Below are positions 16,237-24,035 of a stretch of 64,000 bases of DNA, one piece after another. The position numbers were made by a program, and so were the translations under genes. The notes beneath the pieces are model-generated. The model had not been told where the DNA came from, made no database searches, and worked only from the letters and a program-made list of their open reading frames with translations. Position 1 is the first letter of the stretch; the number at the start of each line of letters is the position of its first letter. The DNA comes from Fulvivirgaceae bacterium JP3-4 (lineage in GTDB: Bacteria > Bacteroidota > Bacteroidia > Cytophagales > Cyclobacteriaceae): NCBI GenBank assembly GCA_029309925.1, contig JARKND010000005.1:310001-374000 (forward strand), in the 5' to 3' direction.

Positions 16237-18249
16237 TTAATTTCCGTCACTCTTGAAGTACTTGTCTTCATCGAAGACCTCCTCTTCTTCGATCGTCTTC
16301 GGAATTACTCCGACTTCAAGAATCTTGAATTCCGTTCTTCGGTTGCGGTCGCGGCCCTCAGGGTTGTCAGTACCATCAGGGTTTGTGTTCCGTGCAATCG
16401 GGCGAAGCTCACCGTATCCTTTTGCCACGAGCCGATCCGGGGCAATGCCATGCTCGACAAGGTAATTCACGGCAGACTCTGCACGTTTCTGCGAAAGCTC
16501 CATGTTGTACTCCACAGATGCAATACTATCGGTGTGAGAACTTAATTCAATTTTGATCTCAGGGTTATCGATCAGTAATTGAACAAGTTTATCAAGCTCG
16601 CGCGCAGCTTCAGGTTTGATGTTCCACTTGTCGAGATCGTAGTAGATGTTTTCAACTACGAAGTATTTATTCAGATCGATCTTGTCGAGAACGATCATCG
16701 TGTCAAGCGTAATATTGGTAACAAGATCCTTGAGCGTAGACGGATCGACAGACTTGCCCTTCATGGAATACGGCTGACGTTTCACCAGGTAGCCATCGTT
16801 TTCGGCCGTCATGTCGTAGTCTTCGTTTTCATAAAGACGGAACAAAAACTTTCCATCATTACCCGTAACAAAATCCTGCAGCACTTCCTTGTTCGCATCG
16901 ATGATTGAAACTTTTGTATTAGGTAAAATCTGAAGTTTTCCTTCAGCATCGGTTGTGTATGCAACACCCTGCAGGTAGTAGTTGATAACTTTGAGGTTAG
17001 GATCTTCATTGATAAAGGTGTAGATATCGTCATCGCCTTTGCCGCCCTCGCGATTTGAAGTAAAGAATCCGCGGTCAGCGCGGAAGAGGAAAATTCCGAA
17101 ATCATCACCGTTTGAGTTCATTGGCTGGGCAAGGTTCTCAACCTGTGTTTTTCCATTCTGTCGTTTCACAACAAAGAGGTCGAGTCCGCCATAGCCTGGA
17201 TGTCCATCTGACGCGAAATACAACTTCGCATCATCGGCTACATAAGGGAACAATTCATTGCCGGGTGTATTGATATCTGGTCCCAGATTTCTCACGCGCG
17301 AGAAACGTCCGCGCGAATCCATCACCGCAGAATACAAATCGAGTCCTCCGTAGCCCAGTTTTTCTCTTCCTCTGCCGGTGCGGTTTGAGGAGAAATACAA
17401 GGTTTTTCCATCAGGAGCGAATGCGGGGGAAGAATCCCATGCTTCAGGATCGTTGATGTTGAGTGGAACAGGTTCAGACCAGACGCCATTACGGAAACGG
17501 CTCAGGTAGAGATCTACGTCCACGCCACCTTTGCGTTTTCCTGTGTTACCTTTTGCGAACACCATGGTCTTTCCATCCGGAGAAAAAGTAATACATCCAT
17601 CGTTGATGTTCTCGGTATTGATCCCTGCGGGAAGCGGTGCGATAGTTGCAATGTCAACATTCGCTGCGCGCGATGCGACCTTATAGATATCTGTGAAGGG
17701 AGTACCTGTGGCCTCATATACTTTTCCGTTGCCACGGGATGAAGTGAAATACAATTCATTGTTAAGATATACCGGTGAATATTCTGCAGCTGGTGTGTTG
17801 AGCAGCTCCAGGTTTTTCACACGGTAGTAGCTTTGTCTGCCGTTCAATTGTTCAAGGTACTCGAGTCCTTTCAGTTCGCGCTGAACCCTGTCTTTCATGC
17901 GCTCATCGTCAGTGCTGGCCATCAGTTCCGTGAGGGTCTTCCGCGCGTCATCATATTTGCGATTCGACTCCTGCGCCTGTGCGAGGAAAAATTGAATGGT
18001 ATCTTTATCAAATCCTCTGCCTCCTGCTTTCTCGTAGTACGGCTCGGCCTCTTTCAGGCGGTTGGAAAGACGGTATGATTCGGCAATAAAATAGTTTGCT
18101 CTTCCATCATTCGGATTTTTGGCAAGTTGCTTTTTGTAAAAGTCAATTGTGTTCTGATACTTGCCCAGACGAAAACCTTTCTGCGCTTTTTTCTCTGCAC
18201 TACAGGCAGCAAGAAAAACCACAACCAGAATTAAATACACATACCTCAT
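16237..18249 (-). CDS. PorE-like TPR/PD40/OmpA outer-membrane lipoprotein
   Basis: A 670-residue lipoprotein with lipobox LAAC at Cys16. The domains run as follows: TPR-like helices (about 25-130; NPNDGRANYFIAESY is typical), a WD40/PD40 beta-propeller (about 150-425) with repeats such as FSPDGKTMVFA and FAPDGKTLYFSSNR, a carboxypeptidase-regulatory-like beta-sandwich (about 430-510), and an OmpA C-terminal peptidoglycan-binding domain (about 545-655; ELSSHTDS and SQKRAESAVNYL). This four-domain order is that of PorE, a lipoprotein of the type IX secretion system. Related OmpA proteins without that role also exist in Bacteroidota. No other T9SS gene lies nearby. Confidence 0.82.
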   Translation of the reverse strand: MRYVYLILVVVFLAACSAEKKAQKGFRLGKYQNTIDFYKKQLAKNPNDGRANYFIAESYRLSNRLKEAEPYYEKAGGRGFDKDTIQFFLAQAQESNRKYDDARKTLTELMASTDDERMKDRVQRELKGLEYLEQLNGRQSYYRVKNLELLNTPAAEYSPVYLNNELYFTSSRGNGKVYEATGTPFTDIYKVASRAANVDIATIAPLPAGINTENINDGCITFSPDGKTMVFAKGNTGKRKGGVDVDLYLSRFRNGVWSEPVPLNINDPEAWDSSPAFAPDGKTLYFSSNRTGRGREKLGYGGLDLYSAVMDSRGRFSRVRNLGPDINTPGNELFPYVADDAKLYFASDGHPGYGGLDLFVVKRQNGKTQVENLAQPMNSNGDDFGIFLFRADRGFFTSNREGGKGDDDIYTFINEDPNLKVINYYLQGVAYTTDAEGKLQILPNTKVSIIDANKEVLQDFVTGNDGKFLFRLYENEDYDMTAENDGYLVKRQPYSMKGKSVDPSTLKDLVTNITLDTMIVLDKIDLNKYFVVENIYYDLDKWNIKPEAARELDKLVQLLIDNPEIKIELSSHTDSIASVEYNMELSQKRAESAVNYLVEHGIAPDRLVAKGYGELRPIARNTNPDGTDNPEGRDRNRRTEFKILEVGVIPKTIEEEEVFDEDKYFKSDGN

Positions 18250-18287
18250 AACTGAAACCGGATAGGCACTAAATCAAAATGAACTTT

Positions 18288-18791
18288 TCAGTGGGTGAAT
18301 TCCTCCTTAACAAGATAGCGCTTTAACCAAGTGTTTTTTGCCGGCACGAGCCAGTAATCCTGAAGCTGCTTCTTATCTGCTACTAATGTATTAAAAGTTA
18401 ACGTGTTCTCATTCCACACACCAGCACTGTGCAGTGATTTTAATTGCGACAGCCTGGCTGCTTCAATTTTATCCCCCAATCTGAACACGACCTGATCCCT
18501 TCTGAACAGGTCCTGATGGATGAGGTTACCAATGGCTTTAATGGCGTGCGTTGAATCGTCAATGGAGCATCCGCTGGCCTGATGAAAGTTCTCGTTAACT
18601 GCCAGGATGATGAACATACCCTCGCGAACTTCAAAGGACGCCTGCAACGGCATGCCATGCGCCATCCATCCCTGTGTAAACAACTGCAGTTGAGCGGAAA
18701 TTATTGTGATTTCTTCCGAAGTAAATTTCCGCTCACCCTGGAAAACCCAGAGTCTTGCGCTTTCAGGTAATGATTCAAAGGGTACGAACAT
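18288..18791 (-). CDS. Conserved hypothetical protein
   Basis: A 167-residue soluble protein beginning MFVPFESLPESARLWVFQ. It has no signal peptide or membrane segment, and I see no Walker or other nucleotide-binding motif. Homologues that I recall in Bacteroidota carry the name ABC transporter ATPase, which nothing in this sequence supports. Conserved-looking features are the N-terminal WVFQGERKFTSEE segment, a GWMAHG turn and a single Cys-containing CSIDDSTHAI segment. It follows the iron-sulfur pair with a 16-bp spacer in the same direction and may be co-transcribed with it. Confidence 0.65.
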   Translation of the reverse strand: MFVPFESLPESARLWVFQGERKFTSEEITIISAQLQLFTQGWMAHGMPLQASFEVREGMFIILAVNENFHQASGCSIDDSTHAIKAIGNLIHQDLFRRDQVVFRLGDKIEAARLSQLKSLHSAGVWNENTLTFNTLVADKKQLQDYWLVPAKNTWLKRYLVKEEFTH

Positions 18792-18807
18792 TTCCGTGCT
18801 TTATTAA

Positions 18808-19596
18808 CTAACCTACTAAACCCTGGCTTTCCGCAATAAGTTCTGCGAGGTCTTTCACTTTCACCTCCGCCTCTTTATTCTTGTTTTTCACACCGTCATT
18901 GAGCATTGTCATGCAAAAAGGACATGCTACCGCGATGGTTGTCGCCCCGGTGGCGAGCGCCTCGTCAGCACGTTCAATGTTAATGTCTTTTTTGCCAGGC
19001 TCCGGCTCTTTGAACATTTGAGCGCCTCCGGCCCCGCAGCACAAGCCAGTCGTCCGGCAGCGTTTCATTTCAACCAGGTCAGCGTCAAGCGCTTCAAGGA
19101 CTGCACGTGGCGCTTCGTAGATGCCATTGGCCCTCCCGAGATAACAAGAATCATGATATGTGATCTTTTTCCCCTTGTACGATCCGCCTTCCTTCATTTT
19201 GATACGACCATCATTGATGAGCTGCTGCAGAAATACGGAATGGTGTATTACCTCATAGTCTCCGCCCAGCTCGCGATACTCATTCCTGATTGTGTTGAAG
19301 CAGTGCGGGCATGCCGTAACGATCTTCTTTACCCCGTAGGCATTCATGACCTGAATGTTATTCATTGCCTGCATCTGGAAAAGGAATTCGTTGCCGGCCC
19401 TTCGCGCGGGGTCACCGGTACACGTTTCCTCCGTTCCGAGCACAGCAAATTTTACGTTGACTGCTTCAAGAATTTTCGCGAACGCCCGGGTGACACGCTT
19501 ATAGCGGTCATCAAAAGATCCGGCACATCCCACCCAAAATAGAACTTCTGGTGTCTCTCCTTTTGCTGTCAGTTCGGCAAGCGTAGGTGCTATCAT
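18808..19596 (-). CDS. CCG-domain (HdrB/GlcF-like) iron-sulfur protein
   Basis: A 262-residue cytoplasmic protein with two cysteine-rich CCG domains as found in heterodisulfide reductase HdrB/D and in glycolate and lactate oxidase subunits. The first domain has GCAGSFDDR with ACPHCFNTI. The second has HDSCYLGR, then CCGAGGAQMF, then ACPFCMTML. These bind a non-canonical 4Fe-4S cluster. I start at the ATG at 19596 because the upstream extension overlaps the preceding gene and is not conserved-looking. The upstream gene encodes the membrane iron-sulfur partner, 19 bp away. Together they look like a quinone-linked electron-transfer module whose dehydrogenase partner is unknown. Confidence 0.85.
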   Translation of the reverse strand: MIAPTLAELTAKGETPEVLFWVGCAGSFDDRYKRVTRAFAKILEAVNVKFAVLGTEETCTGDPARRAGNEFLFQMQAMNNIQVMNAYGVKKIVTACPHCFNTIRNEYRELGGDYEVIHHSVFLQQLINDGRIKMKEGGSYKGKKITYHDSCYLGRANGIYEAPRAVLEALDADLVEMKRCRTTGLCCGAGGAQMFKEPEPGKKDINIERADEALATGATTIAVACPFCMTMLNDGVKNKNKEAEVKVKDLAELIAESQGLVG

Positions 19597-19615
19597 CGTT
19601 GAGTGCTTAATTGAT

Positions 19616-20920
19616 TTATTTATTTTCCTGGGCCCAGTTAAAACGATCAGCCGGTGAAAATTTCCACGGTGCAAAACTGGTTTCGATGTTCTGGAACATT
19701 CCGTTCCAGGATGCAGGTGCTCCCGATTCTTCCATCGCCACGTATCGTCTCAGCTCGAGAATAATTTCGAGCGGATTGATCATGACAGGGCAGGCCTCAA
19801 CACAGGCGTTGCAGCTCGTGCAGGCGTTGATCTCCTCTTTTGTGATGTAGTCGTTCAGGAGTGTCTTACCGTCCGCGAATGCTTCTTCCCCTTTGTCAAT
19901 ACGTTTTCGCACGTCTTCCATCCTGTCACGTGTATCCATCATGATCTTACGGGGCGAAAGTTTCTTTCCTGTGATGCTGGCCGGGCATTCCGATGTACAT
20001 CGGCCGCACTCGGTACAGGCGTAGGCGTTCAGAAGATTCAACTGTGACAGGTCATTGATATCCTTCGCTCCGAAGCGGCCTGCTTCCGCAGGATTTGGAT
20101 TCGCATCCGGAAGGTTCAGCATCAGCTTCACCTCATTCGTCACTACCGGCATATTGTTCATGTGGCCCTTCGGCTCAAGCTTCGCGTAGTAAGTGTTCGG
20201 GAACGCGATAAAAATGTGCAGGTGTTTTGAGTACGTGATGTAAATCGAGAACGCGAGAATTCCAATAATGTGAAACCACCAGGCAAATCGCTCAATGAAG
20301 ATAAGTGTGTTTTCCGGCAGTCCGTTAAAGAGTGGCATCAGCATTGAACTGAAGAACAGCGAACCGGTTTGTGTATAATGTCCGTTTGTTTGCTGGAGCA
20401 GCTGATCAGTCGCGTTCATGGTGAGAATTGCGAGCATCAGAATTACTTCCGTAAAGAGAATGATGTTCGCATCCAACCTTGGCCATTTGGTCATTTCATA
20501 GTTCCAAAAGCGTTTTACCTTGATCACATTTCTGCGGATCAGGAAAATCACACATGAAAGTAAGACCGCGACTGCGAGAAACTCGAAAATGTTCATGAGC
20601 ACGGTGTAGAAGCTGCCCAGGTATGGCGCGAAGATTCTATGCGTTCCTGCCAGTCCATCGATGACAAATTCGAGTACTTCGAGGTTGATCACCAGGAATC
20701 CTACATATATAAAGAGGTGAAGAATGGCGGGAATAAAGCGCTTGAACATCTTCTTTTGTCCGAACGCCACCAGCGTCATGTTCTTCAATCTTTCCTGTGG
20801 GCGATCGTCAGCGAGTGGCTTGCGGCCAAGCCGGATATTTTTTCGGATGGTGCCAACGCGTCTGGCGATTATAAAGACTGCAGCTGCTAGGGTTAAGACA
20901 AAGGCGATCTGTTGTATCAT
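19616..20920 (-). CDS. Membrane-bound [4Fe-4S] protein (HdrE/DsrMK-like electron transfer)
   Basis: A 434-residue protein. Its N-terminal half has five or six membrane helices resembling the cytochrome-b-type NarI/HdrE module, with several His residues on helices (for example FIPAILHLFIYVGF and FAWWFHIIGILAF). The C-terminal half has two ferredoxin-type clusters, CTECGRCTSECP and CTSCNACVEACP. This architecture moves electrons between the quinone pool and the downstream CCG-domain protein. In Bacteroidota the pair is common and its physiological donor is not settled. A minus-strand TATATTTG (20970-20977) lies inside the divergent tRNA-Phe promoter and could start this transcript. Confidence 0.85.
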   Translation of the reverse strand: MIQQIAFVLTLAAAVFIIARRVGTIRKNIRLGRKPLADDRPQERLKNMTLVAFGQKKMFKRFIPAILHLFIYVGFLVINLEVLEFVIDGLAGTHRIFAPYLGSFYTVLMNIFEFLAVAVLLSCVIFLIRRNVIKVKRFWNYEMTKWPRLDANIILFTEVILMLAILTMNATDQLLQQTNGHYTQTGSLFFSSMLMPLFNGLPENTLIFIERFAWWFHIIGILAFSIYITYSKHLHIFIAFPNTYYAKLEPKGHMNNMPVVTNEVKLMLNLPDANPNPAEAGRFGAKDINDLSQLNLLNAYACTECGRCTSECPASITGKKLSPRKIMMDTRDRMEDVRKRIDKGEEAFADGKTLLNDYITKEEINACTSCNACVEACPVMINPLEIILELRRYVAMEESGAPASWNGMFQNIETSFAPWKFSPADRFNWAQENK

Positions 20921-20962
20921 AGCGTGATTATCCGCTGTAATCTTAATAATTCGGATGCATAT

Positions 20963-20993
20963 TTTGCACCAAATATAAATTTATCTACTTTTG
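20963..20993 (+). promoter_or_regulatory. Bacteroidota-type promoter of tRNA-Phe
   Basis: TTTG (20963-20966) is followed after 19 bp by TACTTTTG (20986-20993), an exact fit to the -33 TTTG / -7 TAnnTTTG consensus of the phylum's primary sigma factor. Transcription should start near 20997-21000, giving a 5' leader of about 30 bases that RNase P would remove. Confidence 0.85.
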
Positions 20994-21029
20994 TGGCCCT
21001 GCTAACGGGCAGGATGTTGAATTTTCATT

Positions 21030-21102
21030 GGTGACGTAGCTCAGTTGGTAGAGCAAAGGACTGAAAATCCTTGTGTCGGGGGTTCAATTCCCTCCGTCAC
21101 CA
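21030..21102 (+). tRNA. tRNA-Phe (GAA)
   Basis: The 73-base cloverleaf has acceptor arms GGTGACG and CGTCACC with discriminator A. The D-arm is GCTC/GAGC. The anticodon stem AAGGA/TCCTT carries loop CTGAAAA, giving anticodon GAA at 21063-21065. The T-arm GGGGG TTCAATT CCCTC contains one G-T pair. The 3' CCA is not encoded. No partial duplicate of the 3' end is seen nearby, so there is no sign of an integrated element here. Confidence 0.97.
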
Positions 21103-21105
21103 CAA

Positions 21106-21135
21106 AGCCTTCCTTTACGAGGAGGGCTTTTTTTA
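21106..21135 (+). terminator. Rho-independent terminator after tRNA-Phe
   Basis: AGCCTTCCT pairs with AGGAGGGCT (one G-T pair) around a 5-base loop, and a run of seven T follows. It starts 4 bp after the tRNA, so the tRNA is a single-gene transcript. Confidence 0.9.
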
Positions 21136-21180
21136 TTTTATACTGGAAAGGTAAAGGGCAGATTATCAAATGATTGGCCG

Positions 21181-23970
21181 CTAGTCGATGTCTGAAGTTT
21201 CCTTAATGAATTTTTCCGGCTTCTCTTTCGATCCGGTCGCAGGGACGATGAACTGATAAAACTTTCCGGAAGAATCCAGTGAGCGCAGCATGAGATTCCT
21301 CAGATATCCCTCGACCGGAAGTACGAGGAGAGCGACAACAACCTGAACGATGAATTCAATCACCGGGCTGTTTTCAGTGATGATGGTAGCCCCGATGGCG
21401 GTCTGGATGAATTCGATGAGAAGAATTATAGTCAGCAATGACAACAGCCGGCTGACAATGCGGTAGCGCGTGCTGAGCCTGAACGACAGAATCACAAGGG
21501 AAGCGATGATCGAAAACTCGAGCGCGTAGAACCAGGAGCGCTTCCAATAAGGTGGCAGCACCTCGAACGCAATCGGCTCCAGATCGGTGATCTTACCAAA
21601 AATATTTTTCGACTGTGCCTGCAGGGTGTAATCGCCAGTAGGCAGGTAGTTGAAAGGAATCTGGTTATTGCTTGTTGACCATTCAGACCACTTATCGTTT
21701 AGTCCGATAAGTCGATAGCGGAATTCCACGCCTGCGGGATTGATGTAGTCGGGCTGCACAATGTTGAAGAGCACGGAACTGTGTTCCTGATCCATGTTGA
21801 TCTCGTGCGGCTTGATGACTTTCTGCTCGTGATTGACAATGCGTTTCAGGAAAAGCGGAAAATCTTTGGCGACTGGTTCAATCTTATCTCCGAAGAATTT
21901 GAATAGTTCATTCTCGCCATTGACGAGCCACAGATTCGATGCGTTGCTTTTGTCAGAGGAAAGGAACCGTATATCGTGGAAGATATTGAGGAGTTGGAAA
22001 TTCGGATCTGCCTGATCTTTGCTGAGGAAATTCCAGCCATGATGATTGCGATAGACCAAACCTCCGTTGTGTTCAAAATACTGTGAGGGTTTGTCAAGTG
22101 AATCGATGCGCTCGAACGAATTTTTCGCGCGATCGAGCCTGAAGAAACCACTGGTGTTGGTGAGAATCACATCCGCATTGATCACGACACCGATTGTTCT
22201 GTCCGTAGTGGCGTGATTAAGTTCAATAGACTGCTTTGGCCGCACTTCACTGCCATTCATTTCAGCGCGATAAATGCGGTCTATTCCGCAAAGCCACAAT
22301 TCATTCGTGCCATTTTCGAAAATGAACTGGATCTGGTCTCCAAGATCATTGAACACACTTGAATTTTCAGCGTACTTACCTGCAAAGCGAAGACTGCGCA
22401 CTTCGTCATCATAATTCGAAATGAGCATGAAGTCTTTTCCGGCAGGTGCGAACATATAGCGGATCGGTTCTTCAAGAATCGACTGTGCCTTCAGTCCGTC
22501 AACTTCAAAGAGTCCACCAAGACCTGATGCGAAGATTCGTCCGTTCACTTCTGCGATGTGCGTGATCTTTGAATCAATACCCTGGACCTTACGAAACACA
22601 TGATGTGCGGAGCGGAGTGTCTTTTGAATTCGTTTCTCTCTTCGATACTTTGGTGGTGCCGCTTCTTCAATTTCCTCATACTCCTCCTGTGCAGGAGTGG
22701 AGGTTTGAGCCTGCGCTTCTGTTTTGGTGGCTGGAGCTTCGGTGTTTTTCTTTTTCTTTTTCAGGAAAGAAAACAAGCCACCTTTTTTCGATTCCGGTGC
22801 TTTCACCTCCTCGCGAGGTTCTTCTTTTGGCGGTGTTACCTCGGCAGATTCCTTCTTCACTCTCTTCTTCGTTGGTGCAGACTTTATTTCAACATCCACG
22901 TAATAGACCAATTCGTCATAAACATCCACGCGGTCAAGCCGGAACAATCCGACTGAAGTGCCAACGTAAGGAGTACTGGACGCTGAGTAGGTGCAAAGGA
23001 TATTCCCGTTTAACCCATCATAGTGGCTGAACGATCGCAAGGGCATAAATGGCGCGATACGCGTAAAGCCGTAGTCGTGCGCCACCCACACGTTGTTGTT
23101 CACATCAGTCATCAACTGAAAAACTTCGTTGTCGGGAAGTCCTGTGGAGTAATTGGTGATTTCCTGCGTGAGTCCGTTGATGGGGTTGACGAAAATGACA
23201 CCTCCACGCAACGTTCCGAGGGCGAGTAGCTGCCTGTTGAACCAACTTCCTGCAACGATCACACTTGCATCAATGTAAGCCTGGTCCTGAAGTTTCAACT
23301 GTGCGAAGTTCAGCTTTTCGTCACATGAATAAATTCGGTTGTCTGCCGTGCCGATGACATAGCTGTCATCAATCCGCGAGAAGAAAACCACTTCTTCGTT
23401 AAAAGCGAGTTTAGCGGGCATGAGCGCATTGCTTTCGACTCTCAAGATCCCAGCGCCCGTGTTAGTGTAAACAGTCCCAAACAATTCGAACATCCGGGAG
23501 AATGAATCGGCTTGCGGAGCCTTTATCGTATCGATTTTTCCGGATTTTTCATCCAGGATGTAGATGGTCTCTTCACTGAGGAAGTAAACTTTATCACCTG
23601 CAATCACCACTTGAAATACATTCGCAACCTCGGGTTGACTTAATGTTTGGATTTCCTGAAAGCCATGCTGATTGATCCCGATCTTACCGAATCCTTTTGA
23701 ACCTGCCCAGTAGATTTCGTTATGCCCGTTGACCTTGATGGCGTAGATAGCGGAAGGTCCTTGAAGAAGTTCCCAGTCTCTGCCGTCAAATTCCATGATT
23801 CCAGCTTTGGTAGCAAAATACATTACGCCTTTGCTGTCCTGGGCCATGTCGAAGCAGATATAGTCAAACCGTTCTTCGCTGGGCGAAAAATTGGAAAGGA
23901 AATAATTTCCGGTTTGACCGAAGACTACAGTCGCGCTAAAGACAAGAAGTGCTACAACAATCGACCTCAT
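21181..23970 (-). CDS. Y_Y_Y/propeller sensor-like membrane protein without kinase
   Basis: A 929-residue protein with an N-terminal signal peptide (to VVFGQ). Two-component-regulator-type beta-propeller repeats fill about residues 25-345 and 450-735 (for example GLPDNEVFQLMTDVNNNVWVAHD). A Y_Y_Y Ig-like domain (about 740-805) and three C-terminal membrane helices (about 810-905) follow. In hybrid sensors of this type a histidine kinase or DNA-binding domain follows, but here the protein ends about 25 residues after the last helix. A Lys/Glu/Pro-rich, low-complexity insertion (about 360-445, with a KKKKK run) interrupts the propeller. It may signal through a partner, or be a surface scaffold. 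Confidence 0.8.
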   Translation of the reverse strand: MRSIVVALLVFSATVVFGQTGNYFLSNFSPSEERFDYICFDMAQDSKGVMYFATKAGIMEFDGRDWELLQGPSAIYAIKVNGHNEIYWAGSKGFGKIGINQHGFQEIQTLSQPEVANVFQVVIAGDKVYFLSEETIYILDEKSGKIDTIKAPQADSFSRMFELFGTVYTNTGAGILRVESNALMPAKLAFNEEVVFFSRIDDSYVIGTADNRIYSCDEKLNFAQLKLQDQAYIDASVIVAGSWFNRQLLALGTLRGGVIFVNPINGLTQEITNYSTGLPDNEVFQLMTDVNNNVWVAHDYGFTRIAPFMPLRSFSHYDGLNGNILCTYSASSTPYVGTSVGLFRLDRVDVYDELVYYVDVEIKSAPTKKRVKKESAEVTPPKEEPREEVKAPESKKGGLFSFLKKKKKNTEAPATKTEAQAQTSTPAQEEYEEIEEAAPPKYRREKRIQKTLRSAHHVFRKVQGIDSKITHIAEVNGRIFASGLGGLFEVDGLKAQSILEEPIRYMFAPAGKDFMLISNYDDEVRSLRFAGKYAENSSVFNDLGDQIQFIFENGTNELWLCGIDRIYRAEMNGSEVRPKQSIELNHATTDRTIGVVINADVILTNTSGFFRLDRAKNSFERIDSLDKPSQYFEHNGGLVYRNHHGWNFLSKDQADPNFQLLNIFHDIRFLSSDKSNASNLWLVNGENELFKFFGDKIEPVAKDFPLFLKRIVNHEQKVIKPHEINMDQEHSSVLFNIVQPDYINPAGVEFRYRLIGLNDKWSEWSTSNNQIPFNYLPTGDYTLQAQSKNIFGKITDLEPIAFEVLPPYWKRSWFYALEFSIIASLVILSFRLSTRYRIVSRLLSLLTIILLIEFIQTAIGATIITENSPVIEFIVQVVVALLVLPVEGYLRNLMLRSLDSSGKFYQFIVPATGSKEKPEKFIKETSDID

Positions 23971-24035
23971 ACAAAATACAGGAATATCAAATTTAAGGGA
24001 TTATCGACTCGAATTGGCCTCGTGTATGATATTAA

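Noticed and set aside
21030-21135. Integration site at tRNA-Phe
   Set aside because: No duplicate of the tRNA 3' end and no integrase gene is visible in the window, and both flanks are housekeeping genes.
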